Shown here one piece after another: positions 1-11,687 of a stretch of DNA of 64,000 bases; the stretch's first letter is position 1; each line of letters opens with the position of its first letter. The notes beneath the pieces are model-generated. The model was given only the letters and a program-made list of their open reading frames with translations. It was not told the DNA's origin and ran no database searches. Origin of the DNA: Hawksworthiomyces lignivorus (taxonomy: Eukaryota > Ascomycota > Sordariomycetes > Ophiostomatales > Ophiostomataceae); contig NTMA01000045.1 of assembly GCA_002917075.1 (NCBI GenBank), positions 124,001-188,000 on the forward strand, in the 5' to 3' direction. Made by a program: the position numbers and the translations under genes.

Positions 1-1222
1 CGAGGAGGACGGCCGCACCCTGCGCCAAGTCATCCAGCTCACCTTTGAGAAGGCGACCGACGAGGCCCACTGGGCCTCCATGTATGCCCGCTTCTGCAAG
101 CGCATGCTGGATACGATGAGCCCGGAGATCCGTGACATCACCATCAAGGACAAGAAGGGTGACGTTATCAGCGGTGGCACCCTCTTCCGCAAGTACCTGC
201 TCAACCGTTGCCAGGAGGAGTTCGAGCGCGGCTGGAAGGTCGATATGCCCCAGCCCAAGGAGGGCGAGTCCAAGGAGACCGTCATGCTGTCTGACGAGTA
301 CTACGAGGCCGCCGCCGCGAAGCGGCGCGGTCTGGGTCTGGTGCAGTTCATTGGCGAGCTCTACAAGCTGGGCATGTTGACCGAGCGCATCATGCACGAG
401 TGCGTGCGGAAATTGGTGGATTACGAGACCACGCCCGACGAGGCCGAGATCGAGTCGCTCTCCAAGCTGCTGCGGACTGTTGGCGCTAACCTCGACAACA
501 CCGAGAAGGGCCGGCCGATGATGGACGCGTACTTTGTCCGCATCAAGAACATCATTGAGATCCCAGACCTGGCCAGCCGTCTCAAGTTCATGCTGATGGA
601 CATTGTCGACCTGCGCGAACGCAACTGGATCTCCAACGAGCAGAACAAGGGTCCTAAGACCCTGGAGGAGGTCCGGCAGGAGGCCGAGGCCGCGGCTGCC
701 GCGAAGGCTGCCGAGGCTGCGCGCAGCAACAGCCAGCGCGGTCCCGGCGGGCGCCCCGGCCTGGGCCGTGGCGACTCCCGCCAGTTCTCGTACAACCAGC
801 CTGTGCCCAACCAGGTCGGTATGGACGACCTGCGGCGCCTGAAGGGCTCGGCGAGCCGCATCGCCAGCTCCAGCGTGACCACTCTTGGTCCGACTTCCAT
901 GTTCGCTTCTCGGAGCAACAGCGGCCGGCGGAACGGCCCTGGTGGCGCGTTTGGCCGTCCTGGTGACGACTCGGGCCCTGCCTCGCGGACCGGCACCCCG
1001 CCGACGCGCACCGAGACCAACTCGGTCTCGCACTCTAATGCTTTTGAGTAAGTTGTTCAATTATTTTTTTGTATACTCTCTACGACAGAGACTCGGAGTT
1101 GCTGACAACATGCCTACAGAGCCCTTGCCAATGTGGATACGGAGACCCCGACGTCGCCTCCTTCGACTGCTGCCTCGCCCGCTCTGTCCAAGGCCAACTT
1201 GGAGAAGGTGATCAGCAAATAG
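1..1222 (+). CDS. eIF4G: eIF4G translation initiation factor, 3' part
   Basis: Scaffold subunit of the cap-binding complex eIF4F; it bridges eIF4E, eIF4A and eIF3 in the cytoplasm. The reading frame is already open at base 2 and the 5' part lies outside the window. The visible protein is the MIF4G (HEAT-repeat) region, with stretches such as ARFCKRMLD, FRKYLLNRCQEEFE and LGLVQFIGELYKL, followed by a low-complexity Arg/Gly/Ser tail. Exons are 1-1047 and 1120-1222. The intron 1048-1119 has GTAAGT, CTGAC and CAG signals. Reading through the intron would stop at once, and splicing adds a natural tail ending in LEKVISK. Family assignment is firm; the tail is poorly conserved in general. Confidence 0.93.
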
Positions 1223-2632
1223 ACAAGACGCAGCGAAGACGGCGACGGAGGCGGTTGTACTACCTTTTCGACTCACCCTTACTTTAATACCTTACTTCCT
1301 CTTTTCATTCTTCATCCGTTTCCATGAGTGTCTTTCGCATTCATTGTTCTATGCATAGACCGGCGGGGGTTTCATTTGCCGTTTACATTTATCATTTTTA
1401 TTCTGCTCTGCATACACGGGGTTCTCAAAAAGTGTGCCTAAAAGTTGCCTTTCTGCATGATACCTCCCAAAGATTTCTTACTTTGTCTTCTTACCATAGA
1501 CGCACCATTTTTCCTCGAACAACTTTTGACACGCGCTTCCATCCTATTTCTCTGCCGCTCTCTCATTTTTTTTTGCACGCGGAATGGTTTTCCAACTCCC
1601 GGCGGACCCATTCGGAAGCTGGGGTTTTTATCTGTTATTATCCGTGTACTGTGTTTCTACGTGTCTCTTCAAGCCCTTCTATGAATTGCGAGTACTTGAA
1701 TTTGATTCTTCTTTTCAGCGTGTGGACTGTGTTTGGTGACTGCTGCTTCTGCATCCTGTGTGGCTCTGCTCCTCCACTCTGGATCCTGCTGCGATGTGGG
1801 CTTGTTCCTTTTGGGAAAAGGGGCCAGCCTCTGATGGTCGCCACAGGAGAAACAAAGATGACAGAGAGGGGTCGAAGGAGACGAACAAGATGTACGAGGA
1901 CCTGTGGTCGAAATCTTCTCATTCTTCTGTTTTAGATTTTTTATTACCTCGTGTTTTCTTATTATTGTTTACTTGTTTCTTCTTTTTCATTTTCTAGGCT
2001 GGATCAAAACGAACTTGGGGGAAATATGGGTCAATGGTCGGGAAGGGGATAGGGGATAACGAGTAGGAGGAGAAAAGTAAAACCGGTCGCCAACGGTTTT
2101 GTCTTTTCTGCTTTCTCGGCTTCTACTCCGCGGCTGTTACCGGTAACAAAAGGGGTATACAAGATAGGAGTGGAAGAAAAAGTTATTCTCGGTAATAGGG
2201 ATATTTTCTTATTTTTGTAAGTTTTGTACAATCAAAGGGTTCTTTTTTTTCAAATTGCTCCGTTTTTTTTTTTCTTTCTAAAGCAGGTCACCAAACCAGT
2301 CAGAGACAATATACACACTATAGCTGCATAACACGCACAACATTTCAAAAATTAAAATGCACCTCGTGAATAAACCAAACAAATCAAGACATAGGACCTC
2401 GTGATAGGACATGAAATAGGGCAAGGCGTAGAGTGAATTAATGTTTTGATTTTCGTGACTGTCCAAAAAGAGGTCCTAAGCAGCTGGCATTAAACCAAGT
2501 AATAAGAAAGCAAATTCCCATGAGTGTGCGTACGCCAAAAAAAAATAAAAAACAAGCATGAAATAGTAGTAGAACCGGTCGATCATGAAAAGTAGTCCCC
2601 ACAACGGGCAAGCAAGCTCCCATCTGTCTCCT
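1223..2632. other. intergenic, convergent 3' ends
   Basis: This is 1.4 kb between two converging genes (eIF4G and POL1). It is T-rich with many short homopolymers. Open frames here are short, overlap on both strands and show no recognisable domain. Most of it is probably 3' UTR of the two genes. No RNA gene or repeat was recognised. Confidence 0.6.
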
Positions 2633-5600
2633 TTACTTCTTCATGGCGGCCGCGACCGCTACGCCCGCGGCGAACCCCAGCTTGGCAAACAGCGTGTCCA
2701 TGGCCACCCAGCGCCGGCCGCACTTGTCGAGGTACCGCTCGACCACGCCTTTGACGGTGCCGAAGCGCACGCGGTTGTGCTCGGCCAGCACCAGCACGCG
2801 CTCCTTGTCGGCCTCGGGCGGTGGCGGGGCGGAAGTAGCAGTCTGGCCCTGGCCCTGGCACTGGGCCGCGGCCTTGTCCACGTCAAAGAGCCCCGCGTAG
2901 TAGACCAGCTGGTTGTAGATGTCGCGCTCGCCGACCTCGTAGCGCATGTGGCCGAGGCAGCCGCGGGCGAGGCCGCGGGGACCCAGGCAGCGGGCGCCGT
3001 AGACGCTCATCTGGCGGGTGCGCAGGCCGCACGAGGGGTCGTCGCAGACGAGCCAGCCCTCGTAGTAGCGGGCGGCGGCGACGCGCACGGCGTGCTCGAC
3101 CTGGGCCACGACCGAGAGCGTGGCCATTGCGGCGCCGCACGAGCCGCAGGCGAGGCCGGCGGGCGTGACGGCGACGGACGGCGGCGCCGGCGGTGGGGCC
3201 TCGCCGCCCTCCGTCGCCGGCTGGGGCTGTGGCTTTGGCTGCTGTGCCGCCGCCGCCGCTGCCGCGAGCCCCTCAAAGGCGCCCGTGGTCTTGCACTTGC
3301 GGCACCGCAACTGCAGCCGTGCGCAGTCGCGGAAGCGCACCTCGTCGGGGATCTGCGTCTCCAGCGGATGGATGTCCAGAGAGTCGACGCCGCCGCCGCT
3401 GCCGCCGCCGTTGGCATTGCCGCCCGACGGGGCGGCATAGCGCCGCATGTCGAGGCCCAAGTTCTCAGCCAGCTGGGCCGTCGAGGTGCCGACGATGTTG
3501 GCGCACAAGCGCTCCACGGGCGGGAAGATCTGCTTGCCCAGGTACCACTCGACGTCGGGGGCCAGGCCGGCGTCCTTCTTCATCAGGTCGCCCGGGGCGA
3601 AGGCGCGCTTGGGCGCCGGGTCGGACGAGGGCGCGCTCTCGCCCGTCGCGATGATGTAGCTGACGACGTCGCCACGGCGCATCTTTTTGCCGCGGGCCTG
3701 CTCGCGCAGGGCGACCTGGACCTGCGGCATGGTGTCGGCGTTGGGGTAGTCTGTGGGGTCCTTGCCGAGCTGCGTGTAGATGATGTACTTGTTGACGGGG
3801 ACGCCGCTGGCCGGCGTGACGTCGCCGCTGCGCATCTTGTCGGCCATCTCGCGCAGGTACGCGTGGATGCGCGTGACGGACACCTCGGTCTCGTCGCCCG
3901 ACAGGATCTCGTTGAGGATGCGCGTGGACATCTCCTTGGACAGCGCGCAGTACTCACGGCGGCGCATGTCGAGACCCTTGACCTCCATCTTCTCAATGTA
4001 CTTGTCGCCGGCCTCGATCATGTTGATGGCGGCGTACTTCTTCTTGGCCTGCAGCAGGATGCGGCGGAAGATGTTGTCAATGTCGATCTCCAGGAGCCGG
4101 TAGCGCTCGTTGACGGCGCGCTTGAACTCCTGGCCGACGCGCAGCGCGTCGGCCACGTTGTCGACGTTGGCGTTGATCATGACCGAGTCCGTGTCGCCGT
4201 AGATGACCTGCAGCGACTTGCTCTCGGCCAGCTCCTTGGTGCTCCGCAGAATCTCGCGGCCCTTGTAGGTGACGAGCACGGCCAGGGGGCGGGCGTAGAA
4301 CCGCGACCGCGTGTAGCCCAGACAGCCGTACATGGAGTTGGCCGTCAGCTTGAGCGCGAGCTGCTTGATGTCCCAGGTGGCCAGCTGCTCGGGCGTGGCC
4401 TTCTTGTCCTTCATCAGGCTCTTGACTTGCCGACGGCGGGTCACTAGGCCGGAAATGAGCTTGGGCAGAATGCCCTGGCCCTGCTCGGAGGGCACGTCTG
4501 GCACGACTTCTTCCTCGTCTTCTCCCGATTGCTAATTAGGATATAGTGTCAGTGCATGTTCCAGAGCAAGATAAAAAAGATGTTGTGTCTGTGTAGGGTA
4601 GAAAAAAAAAAACGAAACGTACCAGATGTGATCTCTCGACGGTCGTGAAGCAGATGTTGAACTCCTGGATGATGGACGGGTACAGCGAGTTGAAGTCCAT
4701 GACCAGGACGAACTTGTCGTAGAGGCCGCGCTCGGGCTCGAAGACGAGACCGCCCTTGTACTTGTCCTTCTTCTTGCCGCCGGCGGCAGCGCCATCTCCG
4801 CCGGCCTCGTTGTCCTGATCCTCCTCCTCGCGCGCGCGGCCCCGGAAGACCTGCTTGTCGGGGCAGATGTACTTGCTGCGGTGGAACTCGTGCAGCAGAA
4901 TGTACTCGTTGCGCTCGGCGCGGGTGCCGGTCAGGGTGCGGGCCCACGAGTTGCCGGCCAGGTTGGTCAGGACCTTTGTGAGGGGCAGGATCTGGACGCG
5001 CAGGGCGAGGGCGGCGATGAAGTAGGTGTCGGCCTCGATGTGGGCGACGTAGTCGAGCAGGCCGCTGCCGGTCTTGGCCCAGCTCTTGAGGGCGGCGTCG
5101 TTGTCGACCTCGCGGCGCTGGTTCTCGCCGTCGCCACCCAGGTACAGGCTACACATCTCGGTCAGGGTCCAGGACTGGCACTTGAACATGACGGAGCGGC
5201 CGGCGTCGTTGGCCAGGTCGCACAGCAGGCGGCCCGAGAGGATCTGGCGCTCGGCGAAGACGCTGCCGCCGGCGCGGCCGAGGGAGCTCGGCCAGTTCTG
5301 GCGGCGCAGGCGGCCGAGGCGCGACCACTGGGGCGTCTTGCGCTGGCGCAGGCGGTCCAGGAGGACGCTGTAGTCGACGCCCTCGAGCTGGTGGCCGACG
5401 ATGACGTCGGGGTCGGCGAGGGCGACCTGGGCCAGAAAAAAGGAGAGGATCTCGTGCTCCTGCTTGACGGTGCGGATCATGCCGCGGTGGCGCTTCTTGT
5501 CGCGGGCGAGCGTCTCAAACCCGACGGGGAACTCGGCGCCGTTGGGCCGGATGACGGTGAAGGTGCGGCACGGCAGCTTGTCGGCCGGGGTGGTGTCGTT

Positions 5601-6811
5601 GAGGCCGACGTTCTCGTAGATGCGCGCGCTGATGGCGAGGATCTCCTGCTTCTTAGTCTCGGCGTCGTAGACCATGCGCAGGGCGACGCTCATGAGCGTC
5701 AGCGGGGGAGCGTCGGGGGCCGTGTTCTCGTTGAGAACAGAGACCATGTTGGGGTGCTCGACCAGCACCTCGAGCTTGCAGTGGGAGGCGTTCTTCAGCG
5801 CGCTGAAGTTGGCGTCCTCGATCTTGAGCCAGCAGGGGCCCATGACGTTCTTCCACAGCACGAATTGCTCGAAGAGCGCCGTGTTGGAGCCGAAGACGTG
5901 CGAGTAGGTCTCGCCGCCGCCTTCGGGAATCTGGGGCTCTAGGATGTCTGTCAGCAGCGTGAAGAAGTGGAGAAAACGAAAAAGAGATCAAGACTTACTC
6001 GTATAGGGATACAGCAGCTTGAGATAGCGGCCCTCCCGTGGGATGTCGGGCAGCTCAAAAGCGTACTTGCGGGTGCAGACCTTGGTCTTGTGTTGCTGCA
6101 CGCCTAGCTTGGTCATGATGTTGTCGACCTCGCCGTAGACGTCGGCCATGCCGACCTCGCCGGCGGTCTCTTCGCCGCCGCTGAAGCGGTTTTTGCGGGG
6201 CAGAAAATAGAGCTTCCGCATAATGTTGTCGACCTTGACGAAGGCGCTGACGTGCTTCTTGGTCTTCTTGTTGAGGACCTTGCCGAAGAGGCACAGGCTG
6301 CCGTTGATCTCGGTGTAGTCGGTCCAGAAGAAGTTGAGGCTGCCGTCCTCCTCGACGGCGTCCTTGTAGTCGACCTTGCCGCCGGGCGTGATTGCCTCGG
6401 TCTGCGGGCTGCTCACCACGTTCAGCTTCTGGTTGAGGTTGGTCCACGAGGACGCGTCGACGGTGTCGTCTGACGGCGCCCCCCCCCTAGCCGGCGACGA
6501 GTTGGCCGGCGACGGGTAGGGCGGCACCGCTTTGAGGGCCTTCCTGACGGGCCGGGCTGCGGTCAGGTTCACGCTGGCGGTCTGGACTGTGCCGGCATGT
6601 GCGACTTCCATCATGGCGTCCTCTTCTTCCTCTTCTTCCTCCTGCTTGACCTTGGCGCTGGGGGTCTCGTCGACATCCGCTGCCGCTGCCGCCTGGGCAG
6701 GCTGGGCCTTGCGGTTGGCAACGCGTACTGTGGGAGACGACGGCATGGGGTCGCTCATGGGGATGTCGTCGCTGGGGGGCACGTTGTCGTCGTGCAGCGA
6801 CATGCCAAAGG

Positions 6812-6843
<32 letters not shown>

Positions 6844-7601
6844 GCGACAAAGCCGCCGTCTGCGGCTGGGGTCGGCGGCGCGCGCGTGTCGGCGAACTTG
6901 ACCCTCTTGGACACGGGCTGGCGCGGCTCAGCAGCCGGAGAGAGGTCGCGGGCACGGCTCCGCTGCTCGATGGAGCGCTTCTTCTGCGGTATGCGCGGCA
7001 GCACCGAGGTGATGTTGGCGTTCACCTCGTCGAGCAGGCCGGCCATGAACTTGTCATCATCCTCCGTCTTGACGACCTAGACGCGGGGGTTAGCTGAGCA
7101 CTCTACACATGCCAACAGAACCGACCCAGCACGAACCTTAGACTTGGGCTGGGCCTTAGCAGCGCCCTTGGTGAAGTACTCGGCAATGTTGTGGTCTTTG
7201 GCATCGCGGTCGGCCTGGTCTTCCTCGCGGTCCTTCTTGGCTGTTTCTCTTGGTCAGACGAGGAGGGGAAAAATATAGATTAGCAGGGTGGAAGAGGCAG
7301 ACTCACACTTCTTGCGGTCCTTGGAGTGGACGACCATGTCCTCCTCGCTGTCGGACTCGTAGACGTGGGCGCGGTCCCACTCCTCGCGGCCGTCGTCGGC
7401 ATAGCCCTCGCCATTGTCGTCGACGACGAAGTCGTCCTGGTTGAGGCGGGCGCGGACGATCTTCTTATACTGGTTTTCGTCGACCTCTTCGTAGAGGCTG
7501 TCGTTCTCCTTGACCTCGTACGTGTCAAAGGCCGTCTTGCCGGACTCCCGCAGCGCCCGAAACTTGTCGAACTTGGAGCGGCGGTTGTTGACCTTTGACA
7601 T
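2633..7601 (-). CDS. POL1: DNA polymerase alpha catalytic subunit
   Basis: Family B polymerase that extends primase RNA primers at replication origins and Okazaki fragments in the nucleus. Coding exons, 5' to 3': 7601-7307, 7240-7137, 7076-5999, 5947-4623, 4531-2633, giving 1566 residues, slightly longer than typical fungal Pol1. The N-terminus MSKVNNRRSKFDKFR is the usual start, followed by an acidic, poorly conserved region. Motif A (DFNSLYPSI) is near residue 908 and motif C (YGDTDS) near 1045. A C-terminal zinc module carries paired cysteines (CRKC, CGSC, then CDDPSC and a further pair) around residues 1340-1450; in this family it contacts the B subunit and primase. All four introns have consensus GT-AG ends and keep frame. 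It shares a 693-bp divergent promoter with the PPR gene. Confidence 0.96.
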
Positions 7602-8294
7602 GGTGGAGTTGGTGCTCCCGGGAGGGGAGTCGAAGGAAGAGGCTATGGGAGAAAGAGGAGAGGAGTCAAGTAGAGCAACACCTCTCAAGTTGAGGATATC
7701 AAAAGGTGTTGTTGCTATGTAGGAGCTGTGAGCATGGCTATGAGAGAGGGAGAGACAGCAACAGCAGAATAGTCAACTAGAAGAAGCAATTGACAGAAGC
7801 AACGGTGATGTTTGGGTTGGCAACCAGCAGGACTGTTTGTAAAAGGTACTGGAAGTGTGAGAAGGCGTGTAGGAGCGCCAGCGGCGTGGCAATTGGACTC
7901 CATAGTGTTCGACCCTTGTCATTTTTGCCTCTTTTTAATTGTTTATGACGCGAGACGAACGCGGTCGTGAACACGCGCTAAAAGGCTCACTGTTAGCAAC
8001 GCGATGACCCCTGTACACGGCCCTAAAATGGCCTGAATTATACTGCGTATGGGCACCGTGTCTCACCTTTTTTAGTGGATACAGCAATAATAGAAACAAC
8101 AAACTTTAGGCTTATCGCGATAAGAAAAAAATAAATAAGTGAATTAAAAAAAAGAAGAAAAAAAAAAGGTTAAATCGCAGCTAAGAGAAAAAGCTTCACC
8201 TTCTATTATCTGCAGCTCCAACTCACCACCACAACGGCTCCAAATAGCCATTCCCCATCACAATCCACGATCTTCTCTGTGGAACTTTGCAGCT
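7602..8294. other. divergent promoter between POL1 and PPR gene
   Basis: This 693-bp spacer serves both divergent genes. It holds a cluster of ACGCG cores (separate entry) and an A-rich stretch around 8105-8170 close to the PPR gene. No further gene was recognised. Confidence 0.6.
7948..8003. promoter_or_regulatory. cluster of four ACGCG (MCB-core) motifs
   Basis: Four copies of ACGCG in the same orientation start at 7948, 7959, 7973 and 7999, within 56 bp and about 350-400 bp upstream of the POL1 start codon. In yeasts the MBF factor binds ACGCGT-type elements upstream of S-phase genes, and POL1 is a classic target. Motif presence is seen directly; control of POL1 by an MBF-like factor is inference. 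Confidence 0.5.
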
Positions 8295-10246
8295 ATGTAT
8301 GTTTGCAGGGCGTGTGCTAGGAGATGGAGGGGCCCGGCGTCTGTTTTCCTGCCCAGCTCCAGCGCTATCTGCAGGGGCATTCCAGGCTCCCGTGCAGCAT
8401 CGACTTCAGCGGGGTCAAAGGCGGCGACAGGATCGGCGGCAGCAGCAGCAGCAGCCGCCGCAAAGCACACAGAAGTGGAGATGACGAGGGTGCTATCGCC
8501 GACTCCATTTGGCCAGATCAACTTCAATGCGGCCGGGGAGACGTTCAGAGGGGGGGCTCGCATGCCGCTGCCGCGGCCAGCGAGAGAATCGTCCCAGCTG
8601 CAGCAGCTCGACGACGGCGAGGCGGAGCCTGCTGTGGCGTCGCCGTCGGCGCCCAGCGCGGCCCGGCTAGAAGCGGCGGCGAGACGGCGGCTCAAGTTTC
8701 TCAACGACCCGTACACGATCGGCAAGGCGGTGGAGGAGCTACTGGCGAAGCAGAGCTACCTGGAGGCGTTATACCTGGCGCGGCTGGCCAGCAAGACGCA
8801 GCAGGTGGTGGTGAGCTGGAACCACCTGATCGGCCACCTGATGCGCAAGAAGCACCTGAACGCGGCGATCAAGCTGTTCAACGAGGTGAGAGAGTGAAGA
8901 ACTAGAGGGGAGTTTTCGAGTCGTATATGTATGTTTTGCTAATGCGGGGGGGGACGACCGCATACAGATGAAGAAGCGCGGGCAGCTGCCCAACGCGCAG
9001 ACGTACACGACCATCTTCAGCGGGTGCGCGCAGTCGCCGCACGCGAGCCTGGCGGTGTACCAGGCGACGCGGCTGTACTACGCGATGCTGGACAGCGAGC
9101 GCATCAAGCCCAACACGATCCACATGAACGCGGTGCTGCAGGTGTGCGCGCGGGCGGGGGACATCGAGTCGCTGTTCAGCGTGGCCAAGACGGCCAACCA
9201 CGGGATGCGGGCGCCCAACAACCTGACGTACACGACCGTGCTCAACGGGCTGCGGTTCTCGACGGCGCGGCCGCACCACCGGGCGGTGCGGGCGGGCGGC
9301 GGCGGCGGCGGCGGCGGCGAGGAGGGGGACGAGGCGGACGAGGGCGTGCACGTGGACAAGGAGCGGGTGTCGGTGTCGGTGGCGCGGGCGCGGGCGGTGT
9401 GGGACGAGGTGGCGGCCAGCTGGCGGCAGGGCCGCATCCTGGTGGACGAGGAGCTGGTGTGCGCCATGGGCCGCGTGCTGCTGATGGGCGGCTACCACGA
9501 CAACGACGACGTGCTGTCGCTGGTGGAGCAGGCCATGGGCATCCCGCGGCTGGACCGGCAGGCGCCGCAGCTGGCGCAGCCGGCCGCGCAGGGAGAGGAG
9601 GAGAAGAAGGATGACGAAGCGACGGCGGCAGCCGCAGGTGCAGAAGATGCCGCGACAGAAGGAGAGACAGCTGCCGCAGCCAAGGCGACAACGCCGCCAC
9701 CGAATACTGCGCGGCCGTCGCAGTTTGCGCCCCTGCCGCCGAGCATGGTCCGGTCACCGCGTGACCAGAGCGGAAGCCCAACCACCGGACGCGGCGTCCT
9801 GTACGCGCAGCCGGGGCGCAACACGCTGTCGCTGGTGCTGACGTCGCTGGGGGCGACGCGCAAGACGAGCCTGGCGGTGCGGTACTGGGACGCGCTGACG
9901 GCGGCGCCGTACGGGGTGCAGCCGGACTCGGAGAACTGGTTCCGGCTGCTCAAGGCGCTGCGGCGCGGGCACGCGAGCGCGCTGACGGCCGAGCGGCTGC
10001 AGGCGATGCCGCCCGCGCTCATGACGCCGCGCACGTTTCAGCTGGCCATGGCCGCCTGCGCCGCCGACAACCTCAGCGACCGCGCCTTTGCATCGGCCGG
10101 CAAGGTGCTCGACCTCATGACGCGCACGCTGCGCGCCCCAGACCCCCACGCCCTGCGCCTCTACCTCAAGACGGCCATGACCAGCAACCGCCGCTACCGC
10201 GACGCGCTGGCCGCCGCATCAGCGTCAGCCGACCAAGGCGGCAGCG

Positions 10247-10277
<31 letters not shown>

Positions 10278-10770
10278 GGCCGCCGCCGCCCGCGAGGCCA
10301 AGTTCGCCTTTGGCCGCCAGATCGTCCGCGCCCTCTCGCGCCTGTGGGACCCGCTGCGCCTGGCCGGCAACGCCCTCGCCGTGCCGTCCAGCGCCCTCGC
10401 CTCTCCTGCCGCCGCCGGTGACAGAGGGAAGACGCAGGCGCAGACGGACGCGCAGACGGACGCACAGGCCTACAATGCGCGCCGCGAGGTGATCGCGCTG
10501 GCCCGGCAGATGGTGTCGGCCGCCGACATGGTGGTCACCGAGGGCATGGCCGACGAGGCCACCATCAAGGACGTGCGCACCAGCCGCAACCTGCTGAACC
10601 GGCAGATCACGCGGTTCTACGAGAACCGCGAGGAACAGGAGCCGAACCTAAACAGGAGGCGGGGGAGGGGAGGCGAGGGAAGAGGAAGAGCGGGCGGAGA
10701 GCGCAGCCGCCGGTCCGGGGGAGAAAGAGAGCCGCCATCGCCGTCGCGGAGGGGCCCAGGCGGCTTTTGA
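8295..10770 (+). CDS. pentatricopeptide repeat protein, probably mitochondrial
   Basis: Exons 8295-8885 and 8968-10770 encode 797 residues; the intron has GTGAGA and CAG ends. The basic N-terminus MYVCRACARRWR is typical of mitochondrial presequences in fungal PPR proteins. Two to three helical PPR-like units lie around residues 175-310, with stretches such as NHLIGHLMRKKHLNAAIKLF, AQTYTTIFSGCA and LTYTTVLNGLRF. PPR proteins bind organellar RNA and act in its processing, stability or translation. The protein has long Gly/Glu/Ala-rich inserts (a GGC run near 9297 and a serine run near 10255) and a basic Arg-rich C-terminus. It cannot be assigned to a named yeast gene from sequence alone. Family confidence is high; specific role is unknown. 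Confidence 0.85.
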
Positions 10771-11687
10771 GAGGAGAAAGAGAAGTGCATCAGCAACGGA
10801 GTAAACATATTTGGTATTTTACTTGCATTTTCTCTCGATACGAAGTAGACGAGGTCTCTCACAGCTCACTGTATGCATAGATTGCTTGTAAAACTAGGTC
10901 ATAAAAATACACAGATACCCGGATTGGACAACACAGCAGCACAGCAACGCAGCAACGCAGCAACGCAGCATCACAATAATGAAGCCCTAGACGTCATGTT
11001 AGGTAGAGATGCGGACTGAAAACGAGGCTGCTGGGGAGAGGCAAGACGGGGCAGTACTACGTGTACGATCGAGGTGTACCTTGCTACATAGGCCTGGCCA
11101 GGCCCTTTAAAGGGGCGCCTAGATGCGGCTGACTTGTACACTCGCAGCGTGCCTAAACTAAAAATGCGCCACGCAAGTCCCCTGAACAGCGGGCAAAGCC
11201 GCCTATTAAATAGCAGCTGGCATGCAATGTAACCCGCCTTTTAGCGCCGACACGCCTCTTCTCTTTGCCCTGTGCTCCTTTTCCGTCGCGGATCCGCTGA
11301 AGGGCCAATGACGACGCTGAAAATAATAAATGAAAAATAAAAAAGCGGCCGCCAGCATCCCTTCTCTTCCCATCACTGCCTCTCTCCCCCCTGCTCTCCA
11401 TCCTTTACTCTTTTTCCTCTTGCAATTCTATCAATTCAGAAGACAGCGATTGATGCGGCCTTCGATATTCTTGCGAGACTTGATAAAATATCGCGACTGA
11501 TTTGTCGAGAGGCTGCCTTCGCCACTGAGCCCTCGTCCACTGCCCTTTTTTTGTGGCTCGGCAAAACGAAACGGCAGAGGCGAAAGCGTGACAAGGAAGC
11601 AAACGCGGCCCAGACAGGCTTCGTTCGCGATAGAAAAACGCGCAACAAGGACCCTTTATCGTGTTTCTGGACGACAATACCGCGGCT
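10771..11687. other. intergenic with short tandem repeat and palindromes
   Basis: Spacer of 917 bp between two plus-strand genes. It contains an 8-bp tandem repeat (10942-10970) and a knot of palindromes at 11091-11119. Short open frames on both strands show no domain and are not called. The last 200 bp is presumably the promoter and leader of the RRM gene. Confidence 0.5.
10942..10970. repeat. tandem repeat, 8-bp unit CAGCAACG
   Basis: Just over three direct copies of CAGCAACG lie about 170 bp downstream of the PPR stop codon. This is a simple repeat, probably in the 3' UTR. Confidence 0.8.

Noticed and set aside
2585..4447. 620-residue plus-strand open frame antisense to POL1
   Set aside because: A by-product of GC-rich codons; His/Ala/Gly/Arg-rich without domains, while the minus strand carries clear polymerase motifs.
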